The notes under the pieces: model-generated
The model's database searches: none
Told to the model about the DNA's origin: nothing
Seen by the model: only the letters and a program-made list of their open reading frames with translations
Translations under genes and position numbers: made by a program
Shown: positions 38,428-46,119 of the stretch, piece by piece
How positions within the stretch are numbered: position 1 is the stretch's first letter
How the letters are laid out: each line of letters begins with the position of its first letter
NCBI GenBank assembly: GCA_963692975.2
Contig: CAXMMR010000023.1
Span: 246,270 to 310,269 of the forward strand
Length of the DNA: 64,000 nt
Reading direction: 5' to 3'
From: CAXMMR01 sp963692975
GTDB taxonomy: Bacteria; Pseudomonadota; Alphaproteobacteria; Acetobacterales; Acetobacteraceae

Positions 38428-40479
38428 CTACTCCGCCGCCTGCTGCAGCAGGGGCTTGGCGACGTAGAGCGACGAGCACTGCGCCATCACCTTGCTCGCC
38501 CGGCTGATCGGGTTGGTTTGGTAGTAGTCGGCGATCGCCGGCCGGAACGGCACGGTGCTCATTGCCGCCGCGTCGCCGGCCGGCGCCCCGCCCGGCTCGG
38601 CGCCGAAGCGCGGCAGCCCGACCCGGTCGAACACCGGGTTCACCGCCACCAGCCGCCGTCGCACCGCATCGAGGTCGTCATAGGGCAGCGTGCGGCCGAT
38701 TACTTCGCTGAACGCCCGCACGATCCGCCAATCCTCACGCGCCTCGCCGGGCGCAAAGCCGGAGCGGTAGCCATGCTGCACCCGTCCCTCAGTGTTGACG
38801 TAGGTTCCCGGCTTTTCGGTGTACGCAGCCCCCGGCAGGATGACGTCGGCCCTTGCCGCGCCGCGGTCTCCGTGATGCCCCTGGTAGACCACGAAGGTGT
38901 CACGTCCGATCGCCGCCATGTCGAGCTCGTCGGCACCCAGCAGCCAGAGCAGGTCCACGCCGCCCAGCATCGCCGCCGTGCCGAGCCCGCCGCCTTCACC
39001 AGCGCCTGGCACGAAGCCGAGGTCGAGCGCGCCGACCGCGCTCGCCGCGGTGTGCAGCATGTTGAAGCCGTGCCACTCCGGGCTGAGCGCGCCGACCCGC
39101 TCGGCCAACGCCCAAACCGCCGCCAGCACCGCCGCCCCATCTGGCCGACGCAGCGCGCCCTGGCCGAGGATGATCATCGGCCGGCTGGCCCGGCCGAGCA
39201 CGCCCTCCGCCGCACCGGCACGGGCGATCGCGCCCGGATCCTCGCCCAGCCACTCGACGGCATAGGTCAGGTCGGTCGGCACGCCGATCGCGGCGACCGG
39301 CACCCCGGCGAGAAAGGCCTTCCTGATCCTCGCATTCAGCACCGGCGCCTCATGGCGCGGGTTGCTGCCGATCAGCAGGATCGCGTCCGCCTCCTCGATT
39401 CCGGCGATCGACGAGTTGAACAAATAATGGTCGCGCCGCGCCGGCGATATCGCCTCGCCATGCTGCCGGAAATCCAGGTTGCGCGAGCCCAGCGACGTGA
39501 ACAGGTCCCGCAAGGCCAGCATGCTCTCGGCGTCCGCCAGATCGCCGGCGATGGCACCGATGCGCTCGCCGGGCAAGCCGTCCAGACGCTGCTGGATGGC
39601 GGCGAACGCCTCCGGCCAGCTCGCCGGCTTCAGCTTGCCGTTCCGCCGCACCCAGGGCCGGTCCAGCCGCCGGCTCTTCAGCCCGTCGAACGAGAAGCGC
39701 GACTTGTCGCCCAGCCAGCACTCGTTCACCGCGTCGTTGTCGCGCGGCAGAATGCGCAGCACTTCGGGCCCGCGCGCATCCACCCGGATCGCCGCGCCGA
39801 GCGCGTCCAGCACGTCCACGCTGTCGGTCTTGACCAGCTCCCAGGGCCGTGCGGTGAACGCATACGGCTTGGAGGTGAGCGCGCCCACCGGGCAGATATC
39901 GATCAGGTTGCCCGACAGCTCGGTCGTCAGCGCCTTCTCGATATAGGTGCCGATCTCCATGTTCTCGCCGCGCGAGGTCGAGCCGAGCTCGTCGGTGCCG
40001 GCGATCTCGGTCGCGAAACGAACGCAGCGCGTGCACTGAATGCAACGCGTCATGATCGTCTTGACGAGCGGGCCGAAATACTTGTCCTTCACCGCCCGCT
40101 TGCTCTCGGCATAACGCGAGTGGTCCATGCCGTAGGAGTAGGCCTGGTCCTGCAGGTCGCATTCGCCGCCCTGGTCGCAGATCGGGCAGTCCAGCGGATG
40201 GTTGATGAGCAGGAACTCCATCACCCCGCGCCGCGCCTGACGCACCATCGCCGTGTCGGTCTTGACCACCATGCCCTCGGCGACCGGGTAGGCGCAGGAG
40301 GCGATCGGCTTGGGCGACTTCTCCACCTCGACCAGGCACATCCGGCAATTGCCCGGAATCGACAGCTTTTCATGAAAGCAGAAATGCGGGATCTCGATGC
40401 CGGCCTGCATGCAGGCCTGGATCACCGTGGAGCCGGCGGCGACCTCGTGAGTCTGGCCATCAATCGTCAGCTTCGTCAT
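38428..40479 (-). CDS. nuoG: NADH-quinone oxidoreductase subunit G
   Basis: NuoG is the large iron-sulfur subunit of the NADH-dehydrogenase arm. The 683-residue protein has an N-terminal [2Fe-2S] domain (CFHEKLSIPGNCRMCLVEVE), a His-ligated cluster motif (HPLDCPICDQGGECDLQDQA) and a [4Fe-4S] pair (CIQCTRCVRF with CPVGAL). The C-terminal molybdopterin-oxidoreductase-like domain (about residues 230-683) is the non-catalytic one of complex I. The ATG at 40479 follows GAGGG. A short family A repeat separates it from nuoF. Confidence 0.97.
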   Translation of the reverse strand: MTKLTIDGQTHEVAAGSTVIQACMQAGIEIPHFCFHEKLSIPGNCRMCLVEVEKSPKPIASCAYPVAEGMVVKTDTAMVRQARRGVMEFLLINHPLDCPICDQGGECDLQDQAYSYGMDHSRYAESKRAVKDKYFGPLVKTIMTRCIQCTRCVRFATEIAGTDELGSTSRGENMEIGTYIEKALTTELSGNLIDICPVGALTSKPYAFTARPWELVKTDSVDVLDALGAAIRVDARGPEVLRILPRDNDAVNECWLGDKSRFSFDGLKSRRLDRPWVRRNGKLKPASWPEAFAAIQQRLDGLPGERIGAIAGDLADAESMLALRDLFTSLGSRNLDFRQHGEAISPARRDHYLFNSSIAGIEEADAILLIGSNPRHEAPVLNARIRKAFLAGVPVAAIGVPTDLTYAVEWLGEDPGAIARAGAAEGVLGRASRPMIILGQGALRRPDGAAVLAAVWALAERVGALSPEWHGFNMLHTAASAVGALDLGFVPGAGEGGGLGTAAMLGGVDLLWLLGADELDMAAIGRDTFVVYQGHHGDRGAARADVILPGAAYTEKPGTYVNTEGRVQHGYRSGFAPGEAREDWRIVRAFSEVIGRTLPYDDLDAVRRRLVAVNPVFDRVGLPRFGAEPGGAPAGDAAAMSTVPFRPAIADYYQTNPISRASKVMAQCSSLYVAKPLLQQAAE

Positions 40480-40488
40480 TGAACCCTC

Positions 40489-40550
40489 AAGGAAGAAAGG
40501 CCAGGGCTCAGCCCTGGACCCGCCAAAGGCCCGAGGCCTTTGGAAACCAC
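40489..40550. repeat. Minimal family A element (copy A8), between nuoF and nuoG
   Basis: This is the shortest copy (about 62 bp), with only two hairpins: CCAGGGC/GCCCTGG and CAAAGGCC/GGCCTTTG. It starts at the nuoF stop codon and ends just upstream of the nuoG ribosome-binding site. It may mark the minimal unit of the family. Confidence 0.8.
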
Positions 40551-41873
40551 TTATTCAGCAGCAAGCGGGAGGTTGCCGGGCGTGACCGCAATCGGACGGA
40601 GGCCACCAGCCTTGTAGGCGGCGATCTTCTGTTCAAGTTGCGGACGGTAATTGCGGATCAACCCCTGGATTGGCCAAGCCGCGGCATCGCCCAGCGCGCA
40701 AATCGTATGGCCCTCGATCTGCCGGCTCACCTGGTCGAGCATGTCGATCTCCTCGATCTCGGCCCGGCCCTCCACCATCCGGTTGATCACCCGCATCATC
40801 CACCCGGTGCCCTCCCGGCAGGGCGTGCACTGACCGCAGCTCTCGTGCTTGTAGAAATGCGCCAGGATCGCGATCGCCTTTACGATGTCGGTGGACTTGT
40901 CCATCACGATCACGCCCGCCGTGCCCAGCCCGCTTTTCACATCCCGCAGGCTGTCGAAATCCATCAGCACCGTGTCGCAAACGTCCTTCGGCAGCACCGG
41001 CACGGAAGAGCCGCCCGGAATGATGCCAAGCAGGTTGTCCCAGCCGCCACGCACGCCGCCCGCATAGGTGTCGATCAGCTCGCGCAACGGAATGCCGAGC
41101 TCTTCCTCCACGTTGCAGGGCTTGTTCACGTGCCCCGAAATGCAGAAAATCTTGGTCCCGGCATTCTTCGGCCGCCCCAGCGCCGAGAACCACGCCGGCC
41201 CACGCCGCAGGATCACCGGCGCCGCGGCGATCGTCTCGACGTTGTTCACCGTGGTCGGGCAGCCCCACAGCCCAACCGCCGCCGGAAACGGCGGCTTGAG
41301 CCGCGGCAGCCCTTTCTTGCCCTCCAGGCTCTCCAGCATCGCGGTCTCTTCGCCGCAGATGTAGGCGCCAGCGCCACGATGCAGGTAGACGTCGCAGTCC
41401 CAGCCGGAGCCGCAGGCGTTCGGGCCGAGCAACCCCTCGGCATAGGCCTCCACAATCGCCGCCTGGAGGTTGCACGCCTCGTTGTAGTATTCGCCGCGAA
41501 TGTAGATGTAGGCGGCGTGCGCTCCCATCGCAAAGCAGGCGATCAGGCAGCCTTCCAGCAACTTGTGCGGATCGTGACGCATGATGTCACGATCCTTGCA
41601 CGTGCCCGGCTCGCTCTCGTCGGCGTTGACCACCAGGTAGTGCGGCCGCCCATCCGAGGTTTTCGGCATGAACGACCACTTCATGCCGGTCGGAAAGCCG
41701 GCGCCGCCACGGCCGCGCAGCCCGGACGCCTTCATCTGCTCGATGATCGTCTCGCGTCCACGCGCCAGGATCTCCGACGTGCCGTCCCAATCGCCACGCT
41801 CGCGCGCGCCCCTCAGTGCCCAGTCGGCTTGGCCATAGAGGTTGGTGAAGATCCGGTCCTTGTCGGCTAGCAT
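40551..41873 (-). CDS. nuoF: NADH-quinone oxidoreductase subunit F
   Basis: NuoF binds NADH and FMN and passes electrons to cluster N3. The 440-residue protein has the NADH-binding glycine-rich segment GLRGRGGAGFPTGMKW. The FMN-binding region is YLVVNADESEPGTCKDR, and YICGEETAMLESLEG follows. The [4Fe-4S] ligands are in ESCGQCTPCREGTGW. It starts ATG at 41873, 3 bp after nuoE. Confidence 0.98.
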   Translation of the reverse strand: MLADKDRIFTNLYGQADWALRGARERGDWDGTSEILARGRETIIEQMKASGLRGRGGAGFPTGMKWSFMPKTSDGRPHYLVVNADESEPGTCKDRDIMRHDPHKLLEGCLIACFAMGAHAAYIYIRGEYYNEACNLQAAIVEAYAEGLLGPNACGSGWDCDVYLHRGAGAYICGEETAMLESLEGKKGLPRLKPPFPAAVGLWGCPTTVNNVETIAAAPVILRRGPAWFSALGRPKNAGTKIFCISGHVNKPCNVEEELGIPLRELIDTYAGGVRGGWDNLLGIIPGGSSVPVLPKDVCDTVLMDFDSLRDVKSGLGTAGVIVMDKSTDIVKAIAILAHFYKHESCGQCTPCREGTGWMMRVINRMVEGRAEIEEIDMLDQVSRQIEGHTICALGDAAAWPIQGLIRNYRPQLEQKIAAYKAGGLRPIAVTPGNLPLAAE

Positions 41874-41876
41874 CGC

Positions 41877-42659
41877 CTACTCTCCAGCTCCCGGGCCAGA
41901 CGCCTCGGGATGCGACATCTCGGTGCGCGTCGACGCCTCGGCCTGCGTGACGCGAGGATCGGTCAGCAACGTGTTGCGGCCGCCCTCAGGGGCGGACCAA
42001 AGCCGCCCGCTCATCGAGCCGGGCTTGGGCAGTCCCTCGCCGCGCTTGGCAGCCTCCAGCATCCGCTCCGTCGTTGGCCCGTCAACGTCCTCGTAGTAGT
42101 CGTCGTTGATCTGCAGGATCGGCGCGTTCACGCAGGCGCCAAGACATTCCACCTGCGTCATGGTGAACAGCCCGTCAGTGCTGGTCTCGCGCCAATGATG
42201 AATACCGGACACCTTGCGGCACGCCGCCACGATCGCGTCCGAGCCGCGCAGCCAGCATGGCGTCGTCGTGCAAACCTGAAGATGGTAGCGGCCGACAGGC
42301 GTTGTCGGAAACATGCTGTAGAAGGTGGCGTTCTCGTAGACGCGGATCGGCGCCATGCCGAGGCGCTTGGCGACAACGTCCATCGCCACGCGCGGCACCC
42401 AGGCGCTGCCGGTGTCGCGTCCCATCTGGCGGGCGACAAGATAGAGGCACTCAATCACCGCGCTGGCCTGCCGGCCGGGCGGATACTTGGCGACCGCGGT
42501 CGCGACCGCCTGCTCGCTCTGCTCGTCAAAGGCGAACTCGGCGGGCTCGCCATGATCGCGCGCATAGCCCTCGCCGCTCGAGCCATCGCCGACGTCCTCG
42601 GCCTGCATGTGGCCGTGCGCACGCATGCCATGCGAGGCGGAGTCCGCAGCACCGCTCAT
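41877..42659 (-). CDS. nuoE: NADH-quinone oxidoreductase subunit E (extended)
   Basis: NuoE is the 24-kDa [2Fe-2S] subunit. The thioredoxin-like domain covers about residues 45-205, with cluster cysteines in VCTTTPCWLRG and ECLGACVNAP. The 260-residue product is longer than the usual 165-220. The N-terminal 40 residues are His/Gly-rich, and the C-terminal 55 residues (from RMLEAAKRGEG) are a tail seen in alphaproteobacterial homologues. It starts ATG overlapping the nuoD stop by 4 bp. Confidence 0.97.
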   Translation of the reverse strand: MSGAADSASHGMRAHGHMQAEDVGDGSSGEGYARDHGEPAEFAFDEQSEQAVATAVAKYPPGRQASAVIECLYLVARQMGRDTGSAWVPRVAMDVVAKRLGMAPIRVYENATFYSMFPTTPVGRYHLQVCTTTPCWLRGSDAIVAACRKVSGIHHWRETSTDGLFTMTQVECLGACVNAPILQINDDYYEDVDGPTTERMLEAAKRGEGLPKPGSMSGRLWSAPEGGRNTLLTDPRVTQAEASTRTEMSHPEASGPGAGE

Positions 42660-43930
42660 CGGTCAACCTCGCCGAACACCAGGTCCATCGAGCCGATGCA
42701 GGCCACCGCATCGGCCAGCATGTGGCCCTTGGACATCGTCTCCAGCGCCTGCAGGTTTGCAAACCCGGTCGGCCTGATCTTGCAGCGATAGGGCCGGTTC
42801 GTTCCGTCGGCGACCAGGTAGACGCCGAACTCGCCCTTCGGGCTCTCTGTCGCCATGTAGGTTGCGCCGGCGGGCACGTGGTAGCCCTCGGTGTAGAGCT
42901 TGAAGTGATGGATCATCGCCTCCATCGAGCGCTTCATCTCCTGGCGCTTCGGCGGCGTGAACTTGCGGTCCTGGATACGCACCGCCCCCGGCTGGATACG
43001 CTCGATGCATTGCCGAACGATCTTGACGCTCTCGTACATCTCGAAGATGCGCATCAGGTAACGATCGTAGCAGTCCCCATTGCGCCCAACCGGGATCTGA
43101 AAGCTCACGTCGCGATACATGTCATACGGCTGCGAACGCCGCAGGTCCCACGCGACGCCGGAAGCGCGCAGGTTCGGTCCGCTCCAGCCCCATGCCAGCG
43201 CCTGCTCGGCGCTGAACACGCCGATGTCGACGGTGCGTTGCTTCCAGATGCGGTTCTCGGTCAACAATCCGGAGAGATCATCGACGAACTTCGGAAACGT
43301 CTCCGACCAGGACCAGATTCGGTCCAGCAGCCCGGCGGGCACGTCCTTGCCAACGCCGCCCGGGCGAAACCAGTTCGAGTGGTAGCGTGCGCCGGTCGCG
43401 GCCTCCTGGAACTCCAGGATCTTCTCACGCTCCTCATGCCCCCACAGCACCGGCGTCAACGCGCCGACGTCGAGCGCATAGGTCGTCACGTTGAGCAGAT
43501 GATTGAGCACCCGGGTCAACTCGGCAAACAGGGTGCGGATCCACTTGCCACGCTCCGGCACCTCGATGTCGAGCAGCTTCTCGACCGCCAGCGCCCAGGT
43601 GTATTCCATGCAGAGCGGCGAGACGTAGTCGAGCCGGTCGAAATACGGCAGCGCCTGCAGATACGTCTTGTACTCGATCAGCTTCTCGGTGCCGCGATGC
43701 AGCAGGCCGATATGCGGGTCTGCGCGGTCGACCACCTCGCCGTCCATCTCGAGCACCAGGCGAAGCACGCCATGCGCCGCCGGGTGCTGCGGCCCGAAAT
43801 TGATCGCATGGCTGTCAATCTCGATCGTCTTGGTCGAGCCCTCTAAGGCGCTGTCCGCCTGCGTGTCGAGCGGCTCGTCCGCAACCTCGCTGTTGCCGCC
43901 AAGCTTCGGGCGCTCGATAATGTCGCTCAT
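42656..43930 (-). CDS. nuoD: NADH-quinone oxidoreductase subunit D
   Basis: NuoD forms the quinone-reduction site with NuoB and derives from the nickel-iron hydrogenase large subunit. The 424-residue protein has the quinone-site motif FGPQHPAAHGVLRLVLEMDG. LLHRGTEKLIEYKTYLQALP and DRLDYVSPLCMEYTWALAVE follow, and it ends MSKGHMLADAVACIGSMDLV and FGEVDR. The first 38 residues are a non-conserved lead. The start overlaps the nuoC stop by 4 bp. Confidence 0.98.
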   Translation of the reverse strand: MSDIIERPKLGGNSEVADEPLDTQADSALEGSTKTIEIDSHAINFGPQHPAAHGVLRLVLEMDGEVVDRADPHIGLLHRGTEKLIEYKTYLQALPYFDRLDYVSPLCMEYTWALAVEKLLDIEVPERGKWIRTLFAELTRVLNHLLNVTTYALDVGALTPVLWGHEEREKILEFQEAATGARYHSNWFRPGGVGKDVPAGLLDRIWSWSETFPKFVDDLSGLLTENRIWKQRTVDIGVFSAEQALAWGWSGPNLRASGVAWDLRRSQPYDMYRDVSFQIPVGRNGDCYDRYLMRIFEMYESVKIVRQCIERIQPGAVRIQDRKFTPPKRQEMKRSMEAMIHHFKLYTEGYHVPAGATYMATESPKGEFGVYLVADGTNRPYRCKIRPTGFANLQALETMSKGHMLADAVACIGSMDLVFGEVDR

Positions 43931-44676
43931 GTGGGTGGCACCTCTCGTCCGCTGGGTGGCGCGATCGAGCGGCTGGCGGACCGGCGCTCATGCGCCTTTT
44001 CGTCGCCCGGCAGCGTCGTCATGCCTTCCCACGGTGAAATGAAGTCGAAGTTGCGGAAGTCCTGCGTCAGCCGCACCGGCTCGTAGACCACCTGCTTACG
44101 ATCCTGGTCGTAGCGAACCTCGACATAGCCGGTGAGCGGGAAATCCTTGCGCAGCGGGTGACCCTCGAAGCCGTAATCGGTGACGATGCGGCGATGATCG
44201 GCGAGCCCGGCAAACAGGATGCCGAACAAATCCCACGCCTCCCGCTCCCACCAGGTCGCGCACGGATAGAGCTCGGAGACGGACGCGACCGGCGTCGTCT
44301 CATCGGTGGTGGTGATCACCCGGATGCGCCGGTTCGTCGAGATCGACAGCAGGTTGTAGACCACGTCAAAGCGCTCGGCGCGCTCGGGATAGTCGACGCC
44401 GCACACATCCATCAGCTGCTCGAAGCCGAGCCGCGGCTCGTCACGCAACAGCGTCAGCAATGGCACGACCGTGCCGCGCAGCACCCGAACGACCAGTTCG
44501 CCCGCCTCGATACCGGCGGAGACGACGCCCGGCACCGAGGTCGAGAACTCGGTCGCCAGAGCGGCCAGCTGCGCCGGATGGGCGATAGCCGGCAAATGCG
44601 ACGGCACGCCGATCGGGCTCAGCGCCGGGATTGCCGGCGCCGTCGTGCCCGCAATCGCGGCGGTCGGCTCAGCCAC
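43927..44676 (-). CDS. nuoC: NADH-quinone oxidoreductase subunit C
   Basis: NuoC is the 30-kDa structural subunit of the Q-module. The 249-residue product has the signature core CGVDYPERAERFDVVYNLLS and the diagnostic ASVSELYPCATWWEREAWDL followed by FGILFAG. EGHPLRKDFPLTGYVEVRYD comes next. The GTG at 44676 overlaps the nuoB stop (GTGGCTGA). An Ala/Pro-rich stretch of about 35 residues precedes the domain. The longer open frame upstream lies over nuoB and is rejected. Confidence 0.95.
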   Translation of the reverse strand: MAEPTAAIAGTTAPAIPALSPIGVPSHLPAIAHPAQLAALATEFSTSVPGVVSAGIEAGELVVRVLRGTVVPLLTLLRDEPRLGFEQLMDVCGVDYPERAERFDVVYNLLSISTNRRIRVITTTDETTPVASVSELYPCATWWEREAWDLFGILFAGLADHRRIVTDYGFEGHPLRKDFPLTGYVEVRYDQDRKQVVYEPVRLTQDFRNFDFISPWEGMTTLPGDEKAHERRSASRSIAPPSGREVPPT

Positions 44677-45247
44677 GCAGGATGGTCCCGGTGCGCCGGA
44701 TCTTCTTCTGCAACTGCATGATGCCGTAGACCAGCGCCTCCGCGGTCGGCGGGCAGCCGGGGACGTAGATGTCCACAGGCACAATCCGGTCGCAGCCGCG
44801 CACCACCGAGTAGGAGTAATGGTAGTACCCGCCACCATTGGCGCACGACCCCATCGAGATCACCCAGCGCGGCTCGGGCATCTGGTCGTAGACCTTGCGC
44901 AGGGCGGGCGCCATCTTGTTGGTCAGCGTCCCGGCGACGATCATGACGTCCGATTGCCTCGGAGACGCGCGCGGGATGACGCCGAAACGATCGAGGTCAT
45001 AACGCGGCATGTAGGCGTGGATCATCTCCACCGCGCAGCACGCCAGCCCGAACGTCATCGGCCACAGCGAGCCGGTGCGCGCCCAGTTGACCAGCTTGTC
45101 GATGTTGGCGACGACGAAGCCCTTGTCGGCGATCTCGCCGGTTATCCCGCGGACCACCGCATCCTGAGCCGGACCGGGCGGCAAAACCTCCCGGTTCCAG
45201 GCCACGGCCTCGGTGTGGCCGACGATTTCTTTGACATGGCCGCTCAT
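44669..45247 (-). CDS. nuoB: NADH-quinone oxidoreductase subunit B
   Basis: NuoB carries cluster N2, the last iron-sulfur cluster before quinone. The 192-residue protein has SLWPMTFGLACCAVEMIHAY with the tandem Cys pair. PRWVISMGSCANGGGYYHYS and VPVDIYVPGCPPTAEALVYG carry the remaining ligands. The ATG at 45247 has GGGAG, which overlaps the end of nuoA, as its ribosome-binding site. Confidence 0.98.
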   Translation of the reverse strand: MSGHVKEIVGHTEAVAWNREVLPPGPAQDAVVRGITGEIADKGFVVANIDKLVNWARTGSLWPMTFGLACCAVEMIHAYMPRYDLDRFGVIPRASPRQSDVMIVAGTLTNKMAPALRKVYDQMPEPRWVISMGSCANGGGYYHYSYSVVRGCDRIVPVDIYVPGCPPTAEALVYGIMQLQKKIRRTGTILRG

Positions 45248-45254
45248 GGCCGAA

Positions 45255-45620
45255 CTACTCCCAATCCAACGCGCCTTTGCGCCACTCATAGATGAAACCG
45301 ACGGTCAGGACTGCAAGGAACCCCAGCATCGAGAGGAAGCCGAACATGCCGATCCGGGCCAGCGAGACCGCCCATGGAAACAGAAAGGCGACTTCGAGGT
45401 CGAAGATGATGAACAGGATGGCGACCAGGTAGAACCGCACGTCGAAGCGACGGCGGGCATCGTCGAACGCCTCGAAGCCGCACTCATAGGCGGAGAGCTT
45501 CTCGGCATAGGGCCGCTGCTTGGCCGCCAGCAGCGAGCCGCCCACCATCGCCGAGGCGATGAATGCCGCAATGACGATGAAGATCAAGATCGGGTAGTAA
45601 TTGGCGAGCAGCGGCTGCAT
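45255..45620 (-). CDS. nuoA: NADH-quinone oxidoreductase subunit A
   Basis: NuoA is the first gene of the complex I operon and part of the membrane arm near the quinone site. The 121-residue protein has three membrane segments. The conserved loop YECGFEAFDDARRRFDVRFY and the acidic membrane helix LFIIFDLEVAFLFPWAV are characteristic. The ATG is at 45620. The 104 bp upstream to tRNA-Asp should hold the operon promoter, but I found no convincing match. Confidence 0.98.
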   Translation of the reverse strand: MQPLLANYYPILIFIVIAAFIASAMVGGSLLAAKQRPYAEKLSAYECGFEAFDDARRRFDVRFYLVAILFIIFDLEVAFLFPWAVSLARIGMFGFLSMLGFLAVLTVGFIYEWRKGALDWE

Positions 45621-45724
45621 CGTGTCATCCCCGTCGGCAGCAGGACCTGCCGCATCGCAACATGGGGTCAGACTAGCCGCAACGGGAGGGTGCCGCCAGC
45701 CTCGATGGCGCGCGCGCCGGCCGA

Positions 45725-45801
<77 letters not shown>

Positions 45802-45847
45802 AGCAAGGCAGGCCGCAGCGTCTACGACCCGCGCCAAACGACGTCAA

Positions 45848-45922
45848 TGGTGGGCAGTGACGGGATCGAACCGCCGACCCTCTCGGTGTAAACGAGACGC
45901 TCTACCGCTGAGCTAACCGCCC
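45848..45922 (-). tRNA. tRNA-Val (TAC)
   Basis: A 75-nt cloverleaf on the minus strand. The acceptor GGGCGGT pairs with ACTGCCC. The anticodon stem is TCTCG/CGAGA with loop TTTACAC, anticodon TAC. CCA is encoded. It lies 46 bp upstream of tRNA-Asp, and a family A repeat starts 30 bp before its 5' end. Confidence 0.96.
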
Positions 45923-45951
45923 TTGCGCCATGAAGTAAGGCAAGCGGTAGG

Positions 45952-46119
45952 AAGGCAAGGGGCTTTGCCCCTTGACCCCATCAAAGGCGGAGCCTTTGAA
46001 ATCCACTCGTTAGATGCGCTGGCCGACATGGCTCACCGTCATCGGCCTTATCTTACGAATGGGTTCCAAAGGCCTCACGGCCCTTGGCGGGCCAAGGGCA
46101 GAGCCCTTGCCTTGCCTTC
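45952..46119. repeat. Family A composite palindromic element (copy A9), between lon and tRNA-Val
   Basis: On the minus strand it starts at the lon stop codon as TAGGAAGGCAAGGCAAGGGC. The order is CAAGGGC/GCCCTTG, CCAAGGGCCGTGAGGCCTTTGG, a variable middle, AAAGGCTCCGCCTTTGATGG, and AAGGGGCAAAGCCCCTT. It combines a module 3-like middle of the short form with the end module of the long form. Confidence 0.9.
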